DNA of 8,673 nt from positions 1-8,673 of the forward strand of contig DXYS01000039.1 of assembly GCA_019415705.1 (NCBI GenBank), read 5' to 3'. This document shows positions 4,355 to 8,673 of the stretch, piece after piece (within the stretch, counting starts at the first letter, position 1; every line of letters starts with the position of its first letter). Origin of the DNA: Bacteroidales bacterium (GTDB lineage Bacteria > Bacteroidota > Bacteroidia > Bacteroidales > Muribaculaceae). The notes under the pieces were generated by a model, which saw nothing but the letters and a program-made list of their open reading frames with translations, did not search any database and was not told where the DNA came from. The position numbers were made by a program, and so were the translations under genes.

Positions 4355-7279
4355 ATGGCGAAAACTAAAATCAGTACATTAGCAAAAGAACTCAACGTGG
4401 CGCTCCCCACGGTATTCGATTTTTTGCGTAAAAAGAACATAAGCATCGACGAGAGTCCCAACACCCGTGTCGAGGACGACATTGTCGCACTGCTGACAGG
4501 AGAATTCAAGCACGACAAAGACCTGAAGAACAAATCAGAGCAGATCACATCGGAACGTGTGCGTGTCAAAACCCCGACGCGTGACCCCCAGCCTGCCGAG
4601 GAGCCGGCAAGCGCTGAGCGCACGGGTGGCCCGCGTATACTCGGCAAGCTCGATTTCGACGCCAAAGGGCGACCTGTCGTAAAGAAAAATGAAGAGCCGA
4701 CCAAGGCCGCTCCGGCAAAAGAGGCCCCCAAGGCCGAGACTCCGGCTCCCAAAGCAGAGCCTGTGGCAGTAGAGAAACCCAAGGCGCCCGAAGCACCCAA
4801 AGCAGCGGAGAAAACGGCCCCTGAAAAGCCGGCCGCATCAGCCGAGGCTGCACCCAAGGAGCCCGTCAAAGAAGCTCCGGCAGTGACTGTGCCTAAGACT
4901 GAGCCTGCGGCCAAGCCGGCCGATAAAAAGCCGCAGGAGACACCTGCCGCAAAAACTGAGCCCGCTGAGGCTGCCAAACCGGCCGAGCCCGAGGTTTTTG
5001 TGCCCGAGCGTACAGTCACCGGGCCGACGCTTAATGTTATAGGCAAAATTGACCTTGACGCCATCAACCAGTCGACGCGCCCCAAAAAGAAAGGCAAAGA
5101 CGAGCGCCGCGGCGGTGCGGGCCGTCCCGGTCAGGGAGATGCTGCCGGCGGAGACCGCAAGAAACGCAAACGCATCGGCGGCAAAGAGAAAGTCGATATC
5201 GAAAAAACAGGCCAGCAGGCCGCCTCAAATGAGCGCCGTGAGCGCGGAGGTCAGGGCGGTGAATCACGTTCAGACCGTCAGCGTCAGGGCGGCGCACGCC
5301 AGAGTGAGCGCGCTCCTAAAGACAAGAAAAACCGCAACGAGCGCCGTCAGCCTGCTCCCGCACATGTTGAAGTCAGCGACGAGGACGTTTCAAAGCAGGT
5401 AAAAGAGACTCTCGCACGTCTCACCAGCAAGGACAAAAAACTCAAGAGCGGCGCAAAATGGCGTAAGGAGAAACGCGAAGCCGTGGCCAACCGCGAGCGT
5501 GAGGCCGCACAGGCCGAGATGGCCGAGAGCCGCGTGCTCAAACTCACCGAGTTTGTGACCGCCAACGACCTCGCCATAATGATGGACGTGCCCATCAACA
5601 ACGTTATCGCCACATGTATGAATCTCGGTGTCATGGTGTCAATCAACCAGCGCTTGGACGCCGAGACCATCAATATTGTAGCCGAAGAATTCGGCTTTGA
5701 GACCGAATATGTATCAGCTGAAGTCGCCGAAGCTATCCATCAGGAGGAAGACAGTGAGGACGACCTGCAGGTGCGTCCGCCCGTTGTCACCGTCATGGGT
5801 CATGTCGACCACGGCAAGACATCGCTCCTCGACTATATCCGCCACGCCAACGTCATCGCAGGCGAGGCCGGAGGCATCACCCAGCATATCGGCTCATACA
5901 GCGTGCAGCTTGCAGACGGACGCCATATCACGTTCCTCGATACCCCCGGTCACGAGGCATTCACGGCCATGCGTGCCCGCGGCGCCAAGGTGACCGACAT
6001 CTGTATCATCATTGTCGCAGCCGACGACAGCGTGATGCCGCAGACCGTCGAGGCCATCAACCACGCCTCGGCTGCCGGTGTGCCCATCGTTTTCGCCATC
6101 AACAAGATAGACAAGCCACACGCCAATCCTGACAAAATCAAGGAGGAACTTGCCGCTATGAACTATTTGGTCGAAGAGTGGGGTGGAAAATATCAGTCAC
6201 AGGACATTTCAGCCAAGAAAGGCATCGGTGTCGAGGAACTGATGGAGAAAGTACTTCTCGAGGCCGAGATGCTCGACCTGAAGGCAAATCCCAACCGTCC
6301 GGCTACCGGCGCCATCATCGAGTCGACGCTCGACAAGGGCCGCGGCTACGTGGCTAATGTCCTTGTGCAGAACGGCACACTTCACGTAGGCGACATAGTC
6401 CTCGCCGGCAATCACTTCGGCAAGGTTAAAGCCATGTTCAACGAGCGTGACCAGCGCATCAAGGAGGCCGGTCCGGCCACTCCGGCGCTGATTCTCGGTC
6501 TCAACGGAGCTCCGACAGCCGGCGACACATTCAATGTGATGCCGACCGAGCACGAGGCACGTGAGATTGCCAACAAACGCACGCAGCTGCAGCGTGAGCA
6601 GGGCATACGCACGACAAAGATTCTCACACTCGAGGATATCGGCCGTCGTCGCGCCATCGGCAACTTCCAAGAGCTCAACATCATCGTCAAGGGCGATGTC
6701 GACGGCTCTATCGAGGCTCTGTCCGACTCGCTCATCAAACTCTCGACAGAGGAGATACAGGTCAACGTGCTCCACAAAGCTGTCGGTGAAATATCTGAGA
6801 GCGATGTGACGCTTGCCGCCGCCTCAAACGCCGTCATAATCGGTTTCCAAGTGCGTCCGTCGCAGGCCGCGCGCCGCGCAGCCGAGCGTGAGGGCGTCGA
6901 GATACGCCTCTACTCGGTCATCTATCAGGCCATCGAGGAGGTCAAAGACGCCATGGCCGGCATGCTTGCTCCAGAAATCAAGGAGGAAATCACCGGTACG
7001 GCCGAGGTTTTAGAGACATTCAAAATCTCCAAAGTTGGTACAATCGCCGGCGCCATTGTCCGCGAGGGCAAAATCAAGCGCAGCAACAAGGTGCGTCTTA
7101 TCCGAGACGGCATCGTCCGTTATACAGGCGATCTCGGCTCGCTCAAGCGATTCAAGGACGATGTCAAGGAGGTTGCGTCAGGTTATGACTGCGGTCTGTC
7201 GATTGCCGGTTATAACGATGTGCAGGTCGGCGACCTTATCGAAGGCTTCGAAGAAGTCGAGGTCAACCGCACACTCTGA
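4355..7279 (+). CDS. infB: Translation initiation factor IF-2
   Basis: A 974-residue GTPase that brings initiator fMet-tRNA to the 30S subunit and promotes 50S joining. Regions in order: IF2_N helical domain (1-50), a long low-complexity Pro/Ala/Lys/Glu linker (about 78-217), a basic Gly/Arg/Lys stretch (about 242-335), a charged helix (about 343-392), a second IF2_N-like domain (393-450), the G domain (474-640), beta-barrel domain II (about 648-740), domain III (about 755-860) and the fMet-tRNA-binding C2 domain (about 875-970). All G motifs are intact: GHVDHGKT (482-489), GGIT (506-509), DTPG (529-532), NKID (583-586) and SAK (619-621). A short motif occurs on both sides of the acidic linker, ILGKLDFDA (95-103) and VIGKIDLDA (228-236). 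The length is typical of Bacteroidetes IF-2. The stop TGA overlaps the folK start. Confidence 0.98.
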   Translation: MAKTKISTLAKELNVALPTVFDFLRKKNISIDESPNTRVEDDIVALLTGEFKHDKDLKNKSEQITSERVRVKTPTRDPQPAEEPASAERTGGPRILGKLDFDAKGRPVVKKNEEPTKAAPAKEAPKAETPAPKAEPVAVEKPKAPEAPKAAEKTAPEKPAASAEAAPKEPVKEAPAVTVPKTEPAAKPADKKPQETPAAKTEPAEAAKPAEPEVFVPERTVTGPTLNVIGKIDLDAINQSTRPKKKGKDERRGGAGRPGQGDAAGGDRKKRKRIGGKEKVDIEKTGQQAASNERRERGGQGGESRSDRQRQGGARQSERAPKDKKNRNERRQPAPAHVEVSDEDVSKQVKETLARLTSKDKKLKSGAKWRKEKREAVANREREAAQAEMAESRVLKLTEFVTANDLAIMMDVPINNVIATCMNLGVMVSINQRLDAETINIVAEEFGFETEYVSAEVAEAIHQEEDSEDDLQVRPPVVTVMGHVDHGKTSLLDYIRHANVIAGEAGGITQHIGSYSVQLADGRHITFLDTPGHEAFTAMRARGAKVTDICIIIVAADDSVMPQTVEAINHASAAGVPIVFAINKIDKPHANPDKIKEELAAMNYLVEEWGGKYQSQDISAKKGIGVEELMEKVLLEAEMLDLKANPNRPATGAIIESTLDKGRGYVANVLVQNGTLHVGDIVLAGNHFGKVKAMFNERDQRIKEAGPATPALILGLNGAPTAGDTFNVMPTEHEAREIANKRTQLQREQGIRTTKILTLEDIGRRRAIGNFQELNIIVKGDVDGSIEALSDSLIKLSTEEIQVNVLHKAVGEISESDVTLAAASNAVIIGFQVRPSQAARRAAEREGVEIRLYSVIYQAIEEVKDAMAGMLAPEIKEEITGTAEVLETFKISKVGTIAGAIVREGKIKRSNKVRLIRDGIVRYTGDLGSLKRFKDDVKEVASGYDCGLSIAGYNDVQVGDLIEGFEEVEVNRTL

Positions 7280-7776
7280 TGCCCCGTATTCACATCAATA
7301 TAGGCTCAAACAAAGGCGACCGCGCGGCTCTGATAGAGCGCGCGGTCGCTTTGATTGCGTCGCGTATCGACCCTGCCGGCAACGCCGATATCTTTCTTGC
7401 GCCGATTATCGAGAGCGAGCCGTGGGGCTATGACTCACCGCATCCTTACCTCAATCTCGGGTTGATGATAGATATGCCTGACGATGTCATGCAGACGACG
7501 CCTGAGGGCCTTTTAGACGAGCTTTTAAAGATAGAGCATGAAATATCCGCGGCACCCCACCGCGACGCGTCCGGGGGCTATTGTGACCGTCAGATAGATA
7601 TCGATCTGATTGCCGTGGGCGATACCGTAATCGACACCGCGAGGCTGACCTTGCCACACCCGCGCATGTCCCTGCGGCCATTCGTGCTGGAGCCTGTCGC
7701 CAGTCTTGACCCTGCATGGCGTCATCCGCTCACAGGCAAGACAGCCGCCGAAATGCTCGCGGAAATACGGCATTAA
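7279..7776 (+). CDS. folK: 2-amino-4-hydroxy-6-hydroxymethyldihydropteridine pyrophosphokinase (HPPK)
   Basis: A 165-residue HPPK that transfers pyrophosphate from ATP to 6-hydroxymethyl-dihydropterin in folate synthesis. Visible motifs: INIGSNKGDR (6-15), ESEPWGY (45-51), the pterin-site PYLN (56-59), LLKIEHEI (82-89), the metal-binding pair in DRQIDIDL (D107 and D109) and LPHPRMSLRPFVLEPV (125-140). The arginine-rich GRxRxxxxWGPR loop of E. coli HPPK appears here as PHRDASGGYCDR (93-104): the Arg before DxD is kept (R104), the Trp position is Tyr, and the first Arg position is shifted or replaced. The ATG at 7279 overlaps the infB stop by one base (TGATG), so translation is probably coupled. 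The stop TAA overlaps the stop of the convergent recO. Confidence in the family is high. Confidence 0.93.
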   Translation: MPRIHINIGSNKGDRAALIERAVALIASRIDPAGNADIFLAPIIESEPWGYDSPHPYLNLGLMIDMPDDVMQTTPEGLLDELLKIEHEISAAPHRDASGGYCDRQIDIDLIAVGDTVIDTARLTLPHPRMSLRPFVLEPVASLDPAWRHPLTGKTAAEMLAEIRH

Positions 7777-8498
7777 AACAATTCTCTGACAATATCTAAC
7801 GACTGCATCGGGCCGAGACGTCCGACATGTATTGACAGATAGCGCAGGATGCCGTCGGTCATTGCGTTGCGCTGTTCGCGTGACAGTCTAATCAGTGAGA
7901 TATTGCGCAGCGTCAGGCGCGAGAGTGTGTGCACACCGCGTGCGTCGTCGGCCGATAACCATTCACCGCTGAGCGGAGGTGTGGCTGTCCATCGGCCGCC
8001 GCGCATATCAAAACATGCGTCGCGACTCCATGTCGCCGTGTCAGGCTCAAGTCCCATAAGAGCAGTCAGACGATAGAGAAACCACAGGTGGAAATTAGCC
8101 GTCGCCCGTCCCGAAAGCAGATTGAGCGCGTCGACAGACTCGGTTATAAAGTTCCACAGTCCGCGGTCAGGCTGACTGTCTCGGAGCAGGCGTTCGAGCG
8201 TTTCTGCCAGAAAGAGCGCTACGGCGAGTTTAGCCGGGTCTGATGCGACACCGATATTGACTTTTGACGCTTTCAGGTCACGCATCGATAGCACATCATG
8301 TCCGGGTTTTATGTCGACCTCGCCCTCGAAAACCGACAGCGGCATCGTCAGCGCGCGGCGTCGGCGTGCCTCGCGGCCGTTGCCGGCAGGCATCGCAAAG
8401 GCCACGTAGCCGCGTTCGGCCGACCATGCCGATACAATCGACCGGCTGTCGGAATAGCGGACCGTGCGCAAAGCTATACAGTGTAATGTCGCAAACAT
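7773..8498 (-). CDS. recO: DNA repair protein RecO
   Basis: A 241-residue RecO of the Bacteroidetes type. RecO works with RecR (and RecF) to load RecA on SSB-coated single-stranded DNA and anneals complementary strands. An N-terminal OB-fold (about 1-80) contains ALTMPLSVFEGEVDI (49-63). The helical C-terminal part contains DPAKLAVALFLAETLERLL (87-105) and ANFHLWFLYRLTALMGLEP (134-152). Only two cysteines are present (C7, C162), so the four-Cys zinc motif found in many RecO proteins is absent. The ATG at 8498 gives a typical start (MFATLHCIALRTVRYSD). I see no convincing promoter: the best -7 candidate on this strand is an imperfect TAATTTTA without a matching -33 TTG. The stop codon overlaps that of folK on the other strand. 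Confidence 0.9.
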   Translation of the reverse strand: MFATLHCIALRTVRYSDSRSIVSAWSAERGYVAFAMPAGNGREARRRRALTMPLSVFEGEVDIKPGHDVLSMRDLKASKVNIGVASDPAKLAVALFLAETLERLLRDSQPDRGLWNFITESVDALNLLSGRATANFHLWFLYRLTALMGLEPDTATWSRDACFDMRGGRWTATPPLSGEWLSADDARGVHTLSRLTLRNISLIRLSREQRNAMTDGILRYLSIHVGRLGPMQSLDIVRELF

Positions 8499-8567
8499 CT
8501 GATAGTGGGGCTTTTTGCGATAAAATTACTAAAAAAATCTTAAAAGAGGCGTTTCGCGAGCCTAAAT

Positions 8568-8599
8568 TTTGCCCGTATGCAAAAAAGTCTCTATATTTG
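8568..8599 (+). promoter_or_regulatory. tRNA-Glu promoter, Bacteroidetes type
   Basis: TTTG (8568-8571) and TATATTTG (8592-8599) match the -33 and -7 elements with a 20-nt spacer. Transcription should begin near 8605-8607, about 14 nt before the mature 5' end of the tRNA. The two boxes and their spacing agree with the promoters called upstream of rimP and asnA. Confidence 0.8.
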
Positions 8600-8619
8600 C
8601 ACTCGCTTTTAACGGCTAC

Positions 8620-8673
8620 GGCCCATTCGTCTATCGGCTAGGACGCAAGATTTTCATTCTTGAAAGAGGAGTT
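8620..8673 (+). tRNA. tRNA-Glu (anticodon UUC), 3' end outside window
   Basis: The first 54 nt of a tRNA can be folded by hand: acceptor 5' strand GGCCCAT (8620-8626), D stem GTCT/GGAC (8629-8632 and 8641-8644), anticodon stem CAAGA/TCTTG (8646-8650 and 8658-8662, perfect), anticodon loop TTTTCAT (8651-8657) with anticodon TTC at 8653-8655, a 4-nt variable region AAAG, the T-stem 5' strand AGGAG (8667-8671) and the first TT of the T loop. The rest of the T arm, the acceptor 3' strand and any encoded CCA lie beyond the window. It is transcribed divergently from recO. Confidence 0.93.

Noticed and set aside
4273..5097. A 274-residue minus-strand frame rich in Ala, Gly and Ser opposite the start of infB
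   Set aside because: It is the antisense of the low-complexity Pro/Ala/Lys/Glu linker, where GC-rich codons suppress stops on the other strand. The protein resembles no family and overlaps a certain gene.
5519..5521. Internal ATG at IF-2 codon 389 as a start for a short IF-2 isoform
   Set aside because: E. coli makes short IF-2 forms from internal starts, but here there is no Shine-Dalgarno or A/T-rich lead-in, so there is no sequence support.
6209..6775. A 188-residue minus-strand frame within infB
   Set aside because: It lies entirely opposite the IF-2 domain II and III coding sequence, has no promoter or domain signature, and is explained by codon bias.
8499..8567. A recO promoter in the recO/tRNA-Glu spacer
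   Set aside because: The best -7 candidate on the minus strand (TAATTTTA) lacks the final G, and no TTG lies 19-21 nt upstream of it.
8264..8641. A 125-residue plus-strand frame running into the tRNA
   Set aside because: It is antisense to recO and then crosses the tRNA promoter and the tRNA itself, which cannot be coding.

Overview
The window reads as ordinary chromosomal housekeeping DNA from a member of the Bacteroidota, most likely order Bacteroidales. Three promoters match the Bacteroidetes primary sigma pattern (TTG, 19-20 nt, TAnnTTTG). Start codons lack Shine-Dalgarno sequences and are preceded by A/T-rich DNA. AsnA, RimP, RecO and the long Pro/Ala/Lys/Glu-rich IF-2 linker resemble their Bacteroidales counterparts. 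GC-rich genes alternating with AT-rich spacers would suit a gut lineage such as Muribaculaceae, but that family assignment is inference from memory, not shown by the sequence.

Layout from left to right: the C-terminal part of uvrC (1-540, +, cut by the window edge) and dtd (553-1005, +) form a short co-directional pair. A strong 14-bp hairpin (1024-1066) separates dtd from the convergent asnA (2127-1093, -). A 355-nt divergent control region (2128-2482) carries back-to-back promoters for asnA (leftward) and for the rimP-nusA-infB-folK operon (rightward). The 5' leader of that operon contains two predicted hairpins and a 7-codon reading frame with an unusually good Shine-Dalgarno sequence. The operon runs rimP (2483-2950), nusA (2992-4248), infB (4355-7279) and folK (7279-7776, overlapping the infB stop by one base). 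recO (8498-7773, -) converges on folK with overlapping stop codons. A 121-nt divergent spacer then leads to the promoter and 5' two thirds of tRNA-Glu(UUC), cut by the right edge.

Functions: uvrC and recO act in DNA repair. dtd removes D-amino acids from tRNA. asnA makes asparagine. rimP, nusA and infB cover 30S maturation, transcription elongation/termination and translation initiation, and folK adds a folate step that feeds formyl-Met-tRNA metabolism.

I found no mobile element, CRISPR array, defence system or biosynthetic island, and I do not think the window holds a novel system. The most interesting unexplained piece is the structured leader of the rimP operon.
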